Below are positions 8,341-16,064 of a stretch of DNA of 64,000 bases, piece by piece. The notes under the pieces are model-generated. The model was not told the origin of the DNA. It was given only the letters and a program-made list of their open reading frames with translations, and ran no database searches. The translations under genes and the position numbers were made by a program. Position 1 is the stretch's first letter, and every line of letters starts with the position of its first letter. The stretch comes from an uncultured Flavobacteriales bacterium. Lineage in GTDB: Bacteria > Bacteroidota > Bacteroidia > Flavobacteriales_D > Sanyastnellaceae. The DNA lies in assembly GCA_937974555.1 (NCBI GenBank), contig CALJKR010000033.1, positions 1 through 64,000 on the forward strand. Direction: 5' to 3'.

Positions 8341-8682
8341 CTATTCTTCCACATTCAATACGTGCAGTATGCGATGCACCATGGGCGCAAACAATATGCC
8401 CGCCATGGTTAAAAATGCCACCCCACTGTACAAGGCGTAAAAAGAAGCAAACCATTTGCTGGAATCGTGGGTTAAGATATTCACCGGCCCCATTCCGGTT
8501 AAAATCATCGAGCTGTTGTACAAGGAGTCCAACCACCCCAGCCCTTCTGTCCAATGGTATCCCAAGGTTCCCATCAGCAAAGAAAAAACCACAAAGATTA
8601 CGGTATAACCTGCATATCGCAATTGTCGCTTGATATAATCGCTATTGCTAATGACCGGGTTTTTTTTGTGTTCAAATCTCAT
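8341..8682 (-). CDS. Small membrane protein resembling a two-helix ion-channel pore
   Basis: This 113-residue protein starts at the ATG giving MRFEHKKN; a TTG start at 8706 would overlap pspC by 13 bases and is less likely. It has a basic N-terminus, a first membrane helix (YTVIFVVFSLLMGTLGY), a loop with SLYNSSMILTGMGPVNIL, then a second helix (FASFYALYSGVAFLTMAGIL) and a short tail. The order helix, pore-like loop, helix, and the FYALYSG start of helix 2, resemble small two-helix potassium channels, but the filter position reads TGMGP instead of TVGYG, so potassium selectivity is doubtful. It is the last gene of the padR-pspC operon. The channel likeness is my inference; otherwise it is an unknown membrane protein. 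Confidence 0.6.
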   Translation of the reverse strand: MRFEHKKNPVISNSDYIKRQLRYAGYTVIFVVFSLLMGTLGYHWTEGLGWLDSLYNSSMILTGMGPVNILTHDSSKWFASFYALYSGVAFLTMAGILFAPMVHRILHVLNVEE

Positions 8683-8693
8683 GGTACTCTTTT

Positions 8694-10217
8694 TTACTTC
8701 TCCCAACCTGAATCCCGGTGCGTTATTACCCGATCATTAAATTCCTCCTGCCAGCTCACCCAATTCCAATGATTGGATACACTCACCGATTTATTCAATG
8801 GTACGTACAAGGTTACTCTCACTTTCTGTCCACGATAAGGAGCGCTTTTGGGTGTAAATATAAAAGGATCTACTTTCCAAACATTGCCTTCGATGCAAGA
8901 TGTCCATTGAATGGCCTTGGCGTTATTTCCCGCATCAGCCAATCGACTTCCCTGTGACTCAAATTCTACCTCGTAATAAAACTGGGCCCTATCCGTCTCT
9001 TCTATTTTCATTTCGATTCCCGCACCATACACTCGATAATCCGATGTCTCGGTATACAACTCCAAAAATTCATTGCTATCCCAAGTATTGCTTCTTCCCA
9101 AAAAATAGGGGTCGTCGTTGACATGCAAAAACAAAGTATCGGATTTTAGGTTGGTAAAAACCTCCTTGCTTGAGAGTGTCGCTGGTGTATCAAACTCTTC
9201 TGAAATGCGCCATCCGGAATAACACAATGCACCCATACCGAAAACAAAAAACAATGTGGTCATGCCATGAAACCAACGGTTCTTTCCTCCAATACCAAAA
9301 ATCCATCGCACACCCGTATACATCAAACTCAAAGCAGGACTGGCCAAAACAAAAACCAACCCACAAGTCAACCAAACCCCTTGTCCATCTGGAAGCAACA
9401 AGGACAGGGCATCAGTATAACTCAACTCGCTGTCCCACCATTGAAAATCTACCAAGACCAAAGTGGCCATCAACAAAATGGCAATCCCCATTCCCAATAG
9501 CAAAGCAAAACCTCCGAGCACGATGGCCAAAAATTTTCCAACTCCACTCAACCAAGGTCTACCTCCTCTTCTCTGATTTTCCTCCATTTGCTTGCCCCAA
9601 CGTTTTACATTTTCAGCTGCCTTTAAACTCTCTTCCTTGACCATTTTCTGAATATTCTCCAGATTTACTTCAGCGCCCTTCATACGCAAACGCTCAGCTG
9701 TAGTGCGCGCAGGGGGAATCAAAGCCCAAGCGATCAAGTAAGCGATAAATGCCGTTCCAAAAGAAATGAACATCAATATCACAATCACCACCCGCAAAAT
9801 CAAGGGATCCCATCGGAGATAGTGGCTAAGTCCAGAGCATACCCCTCCAACGATGGCATCTTGCTCATCTCTGAAAATTTCTCTGTACTCATGTTGAACC
9901 AAATCGACGGGGGGATTTGTAGTATCCTGATTATCCCCTCCCTCACCGGAAGCGTCAGTTCCAAAAACTTCGGGCTGACCCAAAATCGCGATCATCTCCA
10001 ATACATCTTGAAGATCTATGGCTCGCTGACTCTTTTGTAATCGCTCCTCAAAAATCTCACCCACACGCAATTCAATGTCCGTGATGATTTCATCTTTGTG
10101 GGTATCCATCCGCAATATCCGATCGATTCCATCCAAATACAAACGCAATCGCTCATAGGCCAAATCATCCATTTGAAAAATACGATGACCCAATTGTATA
10201 CTTAATGTTGTTTTCAT
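8694..10217 (-). CDS. PspC-domain membrane protein
   Basis: The 507-residue protein has a soluble N-terminal part (1-105), then a PspC domain (about 110-170) with the usual start EIFRDEQDAIVGGVCSGLSH and one long hydrophobic helix ending IAWALIPP. A helical segment (170-215) is followed by four more membrane helices (about 225-345) and a beta-rich C-terminal domain (355-507). PspC proteins are linked to envelope-stress responses; this long Bacteroidota form normally sits after a PadR regulator, as here. The start overlaps the padR stop by 4 bases, so the two are co-transcribed and probably translationally coupled. The C-terminal domain is not one I can name. Confidence 0.85.
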   Translation of the reverse strand: MKTTLSIQLGHRIFQMDDLAYERLRLYLDGIDRILRMDTHKDEIITDIELRVGEIFEERLQKSQRAIDLQDVLEMIAILGQPEVFGTDASGEGGDNQDTTNPPVDLVQHEYREIFRDEQDAIVGGVCSGLSHYLRWDPLILRVVIVILMFISFGTAFIAYLIAWALIPPARTTAERLRMKGAEVNLENIQKMVKEESLKAAENVKRWGKQMEENQRRGGRPWLSGVGKFLAIVLGGFALLLGMGIAILLMATLVLVDFQWWDSELSYTDALSLLLPDGQGVWLTCGLVFVLASPALSLMYTGVRWIFGIGGKNRWFHGMTTLFFVFGMGALCYSGWRISEEFDTPATLSSKEVFTNLKSDTLFLHVNDDPYFLGRSNTWDSNEFLELYTETSDYRVYGAGIEMKIEETDRAQFYYEVEFESQGSRLADAGNNAKAIQWTSCIEGNVWKVDPFIFTPKSAPYRGQKVRVTLYVPLNKSVSVSNHWNWVSWQEEFNDRVITHRDSGWEK

Positions 10218-10540
10218 GGTTTTGTAATTTGCTCGACCGCAAAGGCCAATTCATTCCAAGTTTTTTGCATCTCCTTTAAAAATATTTTGCCTTGTGGAGT
10301 AAGGCTGTAATACTTGCGCGGCGGACCCTGTGCGCTCTCTTCCCATCGGTATTGTAGCAGCTCATCATTCTTCAGTCGCGTGAGCAAAGGATACAATGTT
10401 CCCTCCACGACAATCAATTTTGCAGTTTTCAATGCGGCAATTAAATCCGATGGATAAGCCTCTCCTTTCTTCAGAATGGACAAAATACAATACTCTAAAA
10501 CTCCCTTGCGCATTTGCGCTTGTACGTTCTCTATATCCAT
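10214..10540 (-). CDS. PadR-family transcriptional regulator
   Basis: The 108-residue protein is a compact PadR winged helix. The opening MRKGVLEYCILSILKKGEAY, the recognition-helix stretch VVEGTLYPLLTRLKND and the wing GPPRKYYSLTPQGK are hallmark features, followed by a short C-terminal dimerisation helix. PadR proteins are usually repressors of their own operon; the target here is most likely the downstream pspC and channel-like genes. A -7 element (TATCTTTG) and an inverted repeat lie just upstream. Confidence 0.9.
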   Translation of the reverse strand: MDIENVQAQMRKGVLEYCILSILKKGEAYPSDLIAALKTAKLIVVEGTLYPLLTRLKNDELLQYRWEESAQGPPRKYYSLTPQGKIFLKEMQKTWNELAFAVEQITKP

Positions 10541-10559
10541 ACTTCATTACATGATGATG

Positions 10560-10602
10560 CAAAGATATATCTAATAAATAGTACTTGGTATTACAAAATA
10601 CC
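10560..10602 (-). promoter_or_regulatory. Possible promoter and operator of the padR operon
   Basis: On the minus strand TATCTTTG (10567-10560) matches the -7 form TAnnTTTG and lies 20 bases before the padR ATG. Just upstream is a perfect inverted repeat GGTATT-4 nt-AATACC at 10587-10602, where the -33 region would be; no clear TTG at the right spacing is seen. The repeat is a candidate operator for autorepression by PadR. Confidence 0.45.
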
Positions 10603-10603
10603 T

Positions 10604-10634
10604 AAAAAAACAAAAAACCCACTTGGGGTTTTTT
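10604..10634 (-). terminator. Terminator after the FG-GAP protein gene
   Basis: On the minus strand AAAAAACCC (10634-10626) pairs with GGGTTTTTT (10620-10612) around a five-base loop and is followed by a second T run. It starts 8 bases after the stop codon at 10642. Confidence 0.8.
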
Positions 10635-10641
10635 ATTCTGA

Positions 10642-12846
10642 TCATTGTTTCAGCCAACGCCGGCCAGTTTGACCACGGGCGCCACCTACTGAAATCCAAT
10701 ACAATCCGAGACTCCACGAAGAACTGGAAATGGTCTCCCACTCCTGCGAGGCATTTGCCTCAAAAATGAGACGCCCCTGTATATCCCAGATCTTAATTAA
10801 TCCTTCATTGGGCCCAAGAGGTCCAACGGTGAGTTGGTTGTCACCGGGATTGGGGTATACTTTCCATTCTTTTTCTGGACCCCATTCAGACACAGAAATC
10901 GTTACCGTATCCGTGGTATAAAACGCCAACCCCCCACCTGAATGTCCCATGATAAAATCCAAAGAGCCTTCACCACTGAAGTCGCCAAACACCAATGAAG
11001 ATCGGTCACCTTCTCTAATGTCCAGCCATTGCTCATCCATCAGCTGACCTTGGGTAGGTGAATTGCCTTGAAATTGATAATGATTGATCCACCCTTTTTC
11101 GCAACCCAAAAACAAATTCCATGTGTTGCCGTCCCCGGGAATTAATGCGGGCACGCTGTATCCATCTAAACCCAGGTAACTGGAAGCTTGGGCTCCGGCT
11201 AAACTATCCGTTACCAATGACCAAGAAGGAAGATTGACACTACCCACATTCTTAAAATAATTAACGTTGCCTGACTTCTCACCAGCAATCAAATCCAAAA
11301 GACCATCTTGATTCAAATCAACCAAAGTGGGTGTTGCACTTTGTCCCAAATCCACATTTACTCCATTGGCATCAGCCACCTGCTGTGGCGCAGCAAAGGC
11401 AGGATTTAACGTGCTTCCTGTATTGCGAACCAAGTACAAATAACCATTCAATTCACCCAACACCAAATCACCATCTCCATCTCCATCCCAATCACCCCAG
11501 GCCGGATAGATATTCTGAAAATTGAATTGAGAAATGGACATCCAATCTTGGCTAACCCATGTCCATTGTCGTTGACCACCCAAGGTATCGTTGCGCAAAA
11601 GATGAATACACGATTTGGCGGACAGTGCATCCGTATCATAGTATCGTGCAGCCACCAATAAATCCAGATCACCATCACCATCGACATCGGCGGCCACGGG
11701 GTGTGACCCAAATCCAACATCAACACTTTGATTTTGCAAAAAATCTTGCGAAGCAAAAACCCAATCGGGCTGACTCTCGGTTCCCTGGTTGATGAACAAC
11801 CAAGCGGACTTTCTGTCCTCCGCTCCATAAATTGCATTGGGTGACACCAGCAGATCAGAAACTCCATCATTGGTTACATCCTCGTAATATGCAGCAGGAA
11901 ATAAATGCAAGTCAACCGGAGGTGACATAGGGAAATTGTTGGCGTAAGCCACAGCGCTATCGGGACCTTGTGGAGTGTCCACCAAATACACCGCAGCCAA
12001 ATTTGATTCGGTCACATCGCCAATGATCAAATCTTTAATCCCATTGCCATTGAGATCAATGGCAGCCAAAGTTCCACCCGTGTGTTTGGAGGATTTGGAC
12101 TTGGGATTGGCTACATTCAAAGGACATGAAAACTGATCTCCAATGAATAGGGAAAAACTCTCGGCCGCCTCGGATACCATACCATAACAACGGTTTACAC
12201 AATCGAAATCCAGGGTATTGCAATCTCCATTTTGAATTTGCTGAGACTGATAATAATAAATGCCCGTACTGGATTCGGTGTTGGTCAACACATCCATATC
12301 TCCATCTCCGTCAATATCTTCTATGACAGGAACATCAACACTCATGCAATACATCGGCGCATTGAAAGGACCTCCTCCCAAATCGTAATTTGACTTCAGC
12401 AATTGCAAATTATCATACGGCTCAAACGACAATGTCCCAGTGGTAGCGGTTGTATTGATATACAAAACCATTCCAGATTGATAATTGGTGATGATATCCT
12501 CCAATCCATCGCAATTCATATCGCGAAGCAATACCCAGGTACTCAATTTGGGAAATAAATTTTCGTACTGGGGAGCATGGTACCAGTAGGATTGACCGGG
12601 AGATCCAGCTGTCTGAACAAAGACCAACTTTCTGTCTCCTTGTCTATCAAATACAAACAAATCTTTTACACCATCGCCATTCACATCAATATTTGAAAAT
12701 TGTGGTGCATTCATTCCACCCATCCAAGGATTGGCTAAAAAATAATTTTCTACCTGAACCGGAACGCTCGCATTTCTTCGCCAAGTTTGTGCAAAACCAA
12801 AGTGCGAAAGCATCAAAAAAACCAAGATGAAAATTCTGTGGGTCAT
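10642..12846 (-). CDS. FG-GAP/VCBS-repeat secreted protein with T9SS sorting domain
   Basis: The 734-residue protein has a signal peptide (about 1-19, ending GFAQ) and a series of FG-GAP/VCBS propeller blades with calcium-type loops: DVNGDGVKD, DMNCDGLED, DIDGDGDMD, DLNGNGIKD, DVTNDGVSD, DVDGDGDLD, DWDGDGDGD and DLNQDGLLD. The last about 75 residues (from WKVYPNPGDNQLTV to the basic end RRWLKQ) are a typical type A T9SS C-terminal domain. The protein should cross the outer membrane by the gliding-associated secretion system and be anchored or released. No enzymatic domain is seen; its role (adhesion or polymer binding) is open. Confidence 0.92.
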   Translation of the reverse strand: MTHRIFILVFLMLSHFGFAQTWRRNASVPVQVENYFLANPWMGGMNAPQFSNIDVNGDGVKDLFVFDRQGDRKLVFVQTAGSPGQSYWYHAPQYENLFPKLSTWVLLRDMNCDGLEDIITNYQSGMVLYINTTATTGTLSFEPYDNLQLLKSNYDLGGGPFNAPMYCMSVDVPVIEDIDGDGDMDVLTNTESSTGIYYYQSQQIQNGDCNTLDFDCVNRCYGMVSEAAESFSLFIGDQFSCPLNVANPKSKSSKHTGGTLAAIDLNGNGIKDLIIGDVTESNLAAVYLVDTPQGPDSAVAYANNFPMSPPVDLHLFPAAYYEDVTNDGVSDLLVSPNAIYGAEDRKSAWLFINQGTESQPDWVFASQDFLQNQSVDVGFGSHPVAADVDGDGDLDLLVAARYYDTDALSAKSCIHLLRNDTLGGQRQWTWVSQDWMSISQFNFQNIYPAWGDWDGDGDGDLVLGELNGYLYLVRNTGSTLNPAFAAPQQVADANGVNVDLGQSATPTLVDLNQDGLLDLIAGEKSGNVNYFKNVGSVNLPSWSLVTDSLAGAQASSYLGLDGYSVPALIPGDGNTWNLFLGCEKGWINHYQFQGNSPTQGQLMDEQWLDIREGDRSSLVFGDFSGEGSLDFIMGHSGGGLAFYTTDTVTISVSEWGPEKEWKVYPNPGDNQLTVGPLGPNEGLIKIWDIQGRLIFEANASQEWETISSSSWSLGLYWISVGGARGQTGRRWLKQ

Positions 12847-12877
12847 GTTTCGAAATTAGTTACATCTTTGCATTGTT

Positions 12878-13387
12878 ATGGAAAAATGGTGGATTTTAAT
12901 ATTGATCAGTGCTGGAACTCTGGGCACATTTTGGATGGGTTTTCAAAAATGGTTGAATTGGCAGCAGCAACATGCCCTTTTACAACAATCCATTGCCAGA
13001 AAAAGTACGCTGACTCCATTGCGTGTTTCAGCTTTGGAAAGATTAACCATTTTATTGGAACGCATTACGCCTACCAGCTTGATATTGCGCTATCCCGTGG
13101 CTCAATTAACTGCTGCACAATTGCAGTTTGAGATTACGAAAAGTATTCGTGAAGAATATGAGCACAACATCGGACTTCAATTGTATGTAGATCCCAGCAC
13201 TTGGCAGGCTATAGGTTTTGCCAAAGACAGCACATTGGAACTCATCAAAAGTGCATTTCATCATGTCGGCAATGAGGCCACCTCATTGGAATTAAGCAAT
13301 GTTATTTTCCAATTGGAATCGGAAACCAAAAATGCAGTCATTCAAATTGCCTTGGGCAAATTGAGAGATGAGATGGACCGCTTGTAA
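12878..13387 (+). CDS. Conserved hypothetical membrane-anchored protein
   Basis: The 169-residue protein has one N-terminal membrane helix (WWILILISAGTLGTFWMGF), then a soluble domain with LTPLRVSALERLTILLERI, an acidic-aromatic stretch SIREEYEHNIGLQLYVDP and a helical C-terminus. It resembles short proteins common in Bacteroidota that carry the same L-R-L-x-A-x-E-R pattern; I recall the label DUF7935 but am not certain. Its start lies only 31 bases from the divergent FG-GAP gene, and it converges on fbaA with a 10-base gap. No function can be assigned. Confidence 0.75.
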   Translation: MEKWWILILISAGTLGTFWMGFQKWLNWQQQHALLQQSIARKSTLTPLRVSALERLTILLERITPTSLILRYPVAQLTAAQLQFEITKSIREEYEHNIGLQLYVDPSTWQAIGFAKDSTLELIKSAFHHVGNEATSLELSNVIFQLESETKNAVIQIALGKLRDEMDRL

Positions 13388-13397
13388 AGAATATCTG

Positions 13398-14462
13398 TTA
13401 TGCGTTGCGATTGACAGCGTTTAGATCTTCAAACGCGGCCTTCAATCGTTGCACAAAAGTCTTCTCTCCTTCTCTTAACCAAACACGAGGATCGTAGTAT
13501 TTTTTGTTGGGTTTGTCAGCACCTTCGGGATTTCCGATTTGCGCTTGCAAATAAGCGGACTTGTCTGACATATAGTTGCGGATACCTTCTGTAAACGCCC
13601 ACTGCATGTCTGTATCAATATTCATCTTGATTGCTCCGTAGCTGATGGCCTCACGAATTTCTTCTCTTGTAGATCCACTTCCACCATGGAATACAAAGTG
13701 AATGGGCTTGTCAACGGTATTGTATTTCTCTTGGATAAACTTCTGTGAATTATTCAAGATGATGGGTTGCAACTTAACATTGCCTGGTTTGTATACACCG
13801 TGAACGTTTCCAAAGGCTGCTGCCACCGTAAAACGAGGACTAACTTTCAACATGTGCTCATAGGCATACGCCACCTCTTCAGGCTGGGTATATAATTTGG
13901 AACTGTCCACATGGCTGTTATCCACGCCATCTTCCTCACCTCCTGTAACACCCAATTCAATTTCAAGTGTAATGCCCATTTTGGCCATGCGCTCAAAATA
14001 TTGGACAGACAATTCGATGTTTTCTTCTAATGATTCTTCCGAAAAATCAAGCATGTGAGAAGAGAACAATGACTTTCCATTTTTTTCAAAGAAACGTTCG
14101 CCATGACTCAACATACCATCCATCCAAGGCAAAAGATTTTTAGCACAGTGGTCGGTGTGAACAATTACAGGCACTTTGTACAATTCCGCCATCATATGCA
14201 CATGGTGTGCACCACTTACAGAACCTGCGATAGCAGCCTCTTGCTGACCATTGTGAAGGCTCTTACCTCCGTAAAAAGCACCACCGCCATTGCTGAATTG
14301 AATAATCACCGGAGAGTTTAAATCTCTCGCTGTTTCTAAAACAGCATTGATGCTATTGGTTCCTGTAACATTTACCGCGGGAAGTGCATATCCTCTTTCC
14401 TTGGCATCATTTAATAATTCAGTTACTTGGTCACCTGTTAATACTCCGGGTTGAAATCTCAT
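13398..14462 (-). CDS. fbaA: Class II fructose-bisphosphate aldolase
   Basis: The 354-residue enzyme cleaves fructose 1,6-bisphosphate to dihydroxyacetone phosphate and glyceraldehyde 3-phosphate in glycolysis, and works in reverse in gluconeogenesis. The length suits the long FbaA subclass. Zinc-site motifs are visible: VPVIVHTDHCAKNLLPW (catalytic Asp and first His), ELGVTGGEEDGVDN, AAFGNVHGVYKPGNVKL and FHGGSGS. I chose MRFQPGVL as the start; the in-frame extension to 14513 covers the promoter. The promoter TTG-N20-TACATTTG lies 21 bases upstream of the ATG. Confidence 0.97.
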   Translation of the reverse strand: MRFQPGVLTGDQVTELLNDAKERGYALPAVNVTGTNSINAVLETARDLNSPVIIQFSNGGGAFYGGKSLHNGQQEAAIAGSVSGAHHVHMMAELYKVPVIVHTDHCAKNLLPWMDGMLSHGERFFEKNGKSLFSSHMLDFSEESLEENIELSVQYFERMAKMGITLEIELGVTGGEEDGVDNSHVDSSKLYTQPEEVAYAYEHMLKVSPRFTVAAAFGNVHGVYKPGNVKLQPIILNNSQKFIQEKYNTVDKPIHFVFHGGSGSTREEIREAISYGAIKMNIDTDMQWAFTEGIRNYMSDKSAYLQAQIGNPEGADKPNKKYYDPRVWLREGEKTFVQRLKAAFEDLNAVNRNA

Positions 14463-14482
14463 GATACTATTTTTACGTTGAA

Positions 14483-14513
14483 CAAATGTAATAAAACTAA
14501 GGTTGACTGACAA
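14483..14513 (-). promoter_or_regulatory. Promoter of fbaA
   Basis: On the minus strand TTG (14513-14511), a 20-base spacer and TACATTTG (14490-14483) match the Bacteroidota consensus well. It overlaps the end of the upstream DUF4476 gene and gives a leader of about 15 bases, so fbaA can be transcribed independently of its neighbour. Confidence 0.75.
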
Positions 14514-15168
14514 TGGCTTGGGCCTTTACTTGCGCTCGTTCCGTGAAAAAGACTTGGGTGAGCTCTATTTTATTGTCCCAATCAAACACTCGTGGAGCCA
14601 AGGTGCGCAAGGCTTCCAGCTTGTCATCCTCCAATTCAAATAAATTCATTACTTGAACACATTGCTCTACAGTACAACATATACCTTCGGCCAAAAAAGA
14701 AATGGTCTTCAATTTTTGATGCGTCAATGGCGAAGCCGATACACTTTGAATAAATTGTTCAAACTGGTCTTTACTCATGGGATCTTGACAATGGCGATCA
14801 CCGCTGTATACGTTATCCAGACTGGGCATCGAAGCCTCTTCTTCTGGAGAGGGTGTCCAAGGCGATTCGCCGGATAGCACCCACTTATTCTGCTCTTTTA
14901 CTTTTTGCATTTGAAAAGCTTGCTCCATTCCATTTTTAACAATAATGGATTGGGACAGCGAATCAAACTCGGAAAAATAAGTCACCACTTGACTTTTCTT
15001 CTCCGCTGTTTTCCATTCAAATACCAATCGTTGACAGGGAATAACATTGACCCAATGTCCATTGACCTTTAGTTTAAATGACCGCGTGGATTGAAAATCA
15101 TATTTTACTTGCGCGATTCCCGATAAATAGAAGGCACACAAGGCCACCCAAATCAATATCCTTCTCAT
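14497..15168 (-). CDS. Exported DUF4476-domain protein
   Basis: The 223-residue protein starts at MRRILIWV with a signal peptide ending near SGIAQ (about residue 18); upstream in-frame codons lie inside hemF. The middle (20-115) is beta-rich and unlike anything I can name. The C-terminal about 95 residues are a DUF4476 domain: PMSKDQFEQFIQSV, then KLKTISFLAEGICCTVEQCV and VMNLFELEDDKLEALRTLAP. DUF4476 is a helical domain frequent in exported Bacteroidota proteins, with unknown function. The ATG overlaps the hemF stop as ATGA, so the two genes are coupled. Confidence 0.85.
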   Translation of the reverse strand: MRRILIWVALCAFYLSGIAQVKYDFQSTRSFKLKVNGHWVNVIPCQRLVFEWKTAEKKSQVVTYFSEFDSLSQSIIVKNGMEQAFQMQKVKEQNKWVLSGESPWTPSPEEEASMPSLDNVYSGDRHCQDPMSKDQFEQFIQSVSASPLTHQKLKTISFLAEGICCTVEQCVQVMNLFELEDDKLEALRTLAPRVFDWDNKIELTQVFFTERAQVKAQAIVSQP

Positions 15169-16064
15169 TCTGCTATCCAGTTGATTCCTTTTTTTAATTT
15201 TTCTTGCGTATGCCACTCTGGTGAGCCCGCTTGGGGTTGGTGTTGATAATGCCATGAAGCCAATTCAGGCAAACTCATCAAAATGGATTCAATCCTACCC
15301 TTGGTCACCAAACCAAACTTGGTTCCTCGATCATAGACCAAATTAAATTCGACATATCGTCCTCTTCTAATCAATTGCCATTGCTTTTGCTCTTCTGTAA
15401 ACACTTCATGCTTGTGTCTGGACATAAACGAAGAATAGAAACGAGCAAAGTATTCGGTTTGCGCCAAAGCAAAGGCAAGCATCAATTCCTTTGTAATATC
15501 TCCATCAGGCCTGATATAATCATAGAAAATCCCTCCCACACCTCTTGTTTCCTCTCGGTGCTCGTTGTAGAAATAATCGTCAGCCCAATTTTTAAATCGA
15601 TCATAAAAAGTGGGATGAAATTGATCACAAACCTCCTTTAAACCGCGATGAAATTCTTGGGCTTCTTCGTCAATAACATAAATGGGGGTAAGATCAATCC
15701 CACCACCAAACCAAGCATCTCCTGCATCTGTTTCAAAATATCGAACATTCATGTGCGTAATGGGAACCATGGGCGAATAAGGGTGCATGACAATGGAAAT
15801 CCCAGTAGCAAAAAAACGGGTAGCCTCTGCGTGCACCTGTGCTTTCATAAAATCCGGAATATTGCCTTCAACCGCGCTGAAATTGACACCCCCTTTTTCC
15901 AGTACATCACCATGAACAATGATTCTGGTTATGCCACCTCCTCCAGATGCATGCTCCCAATGTTCCGCACTAAATTTCCCTTTACCATCCTCCGCTTCTA
16001 AAGCCGCACAAATTCTAGACTGAGCCTCTTGGAAAGAAGCTTTGACATGTTCTTTAAATTCCAT
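15165..16064 (-). CDS. hemF: Oxygen-dependent coproporphyrinogen III oxidase
   Basis: The 299-residue enzyme converts coproporphyrinogen III to protoporphyrinogen IX with molecular oxygen, in haem synthesis. Family signatures include GGGGITRIIVHGDVLEKGGV, HMNVRYFE, DAWFGGGIDLTPIYV, GVGGIFYDYI and RRGRYVEFNLVYDRGTKFGL. Length is normal for HemF. It starts one base into the stop of the LysM gene (TAATG) and overlaps the DUF4476 gene by 4 bases, so it is the middle of a three-gene operon. Use of HemF points to aerobic growth. Confidence 0.97.
   Translation of the reverse strand: MEFKEHVKASFQEAQSRICAALEAEDGKGKFSAEHWEHASGGGGITRIIVHGDVLEKGGVNFSAVEGNIPDFMKAQVHAEATRFFATGISIVMHPYSPMVPITHMNVRYFETDAGDAWFGGGIDLTPIYVIDEEAQEFHRGLKEVCDQFHPTFYDRFKNWADDYFYNEHREETRGVGGIFYDYIRPDGDITKELMLAFALAQTEYFARFYSSFMSRHKHEVFTEEQKQWQLIRRGRYVEFNLVYDRGTKFGLVTKGRIESILMSLPELASWHYQHQPQAGSPEWHTQEKLKKGINWIAE

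Noticed and set aside
8285..8772. Alternative frames at 8285-8554, 8292-8633 and 8554-8772.
   Set aside because: They overlap the PspC operon end and terminator; only the minus-strand frame at 8341 has clear membrane helices and operon context.
12787..13131. Alternative plus-strand frame of 114 residues at the start of the hypothetical gene.
   Set aside because: It overlaps the real 169-residue frame in another phase and lacks a hydrophobic N-terminus; the frame at 12878 has a normal membrane anchor.
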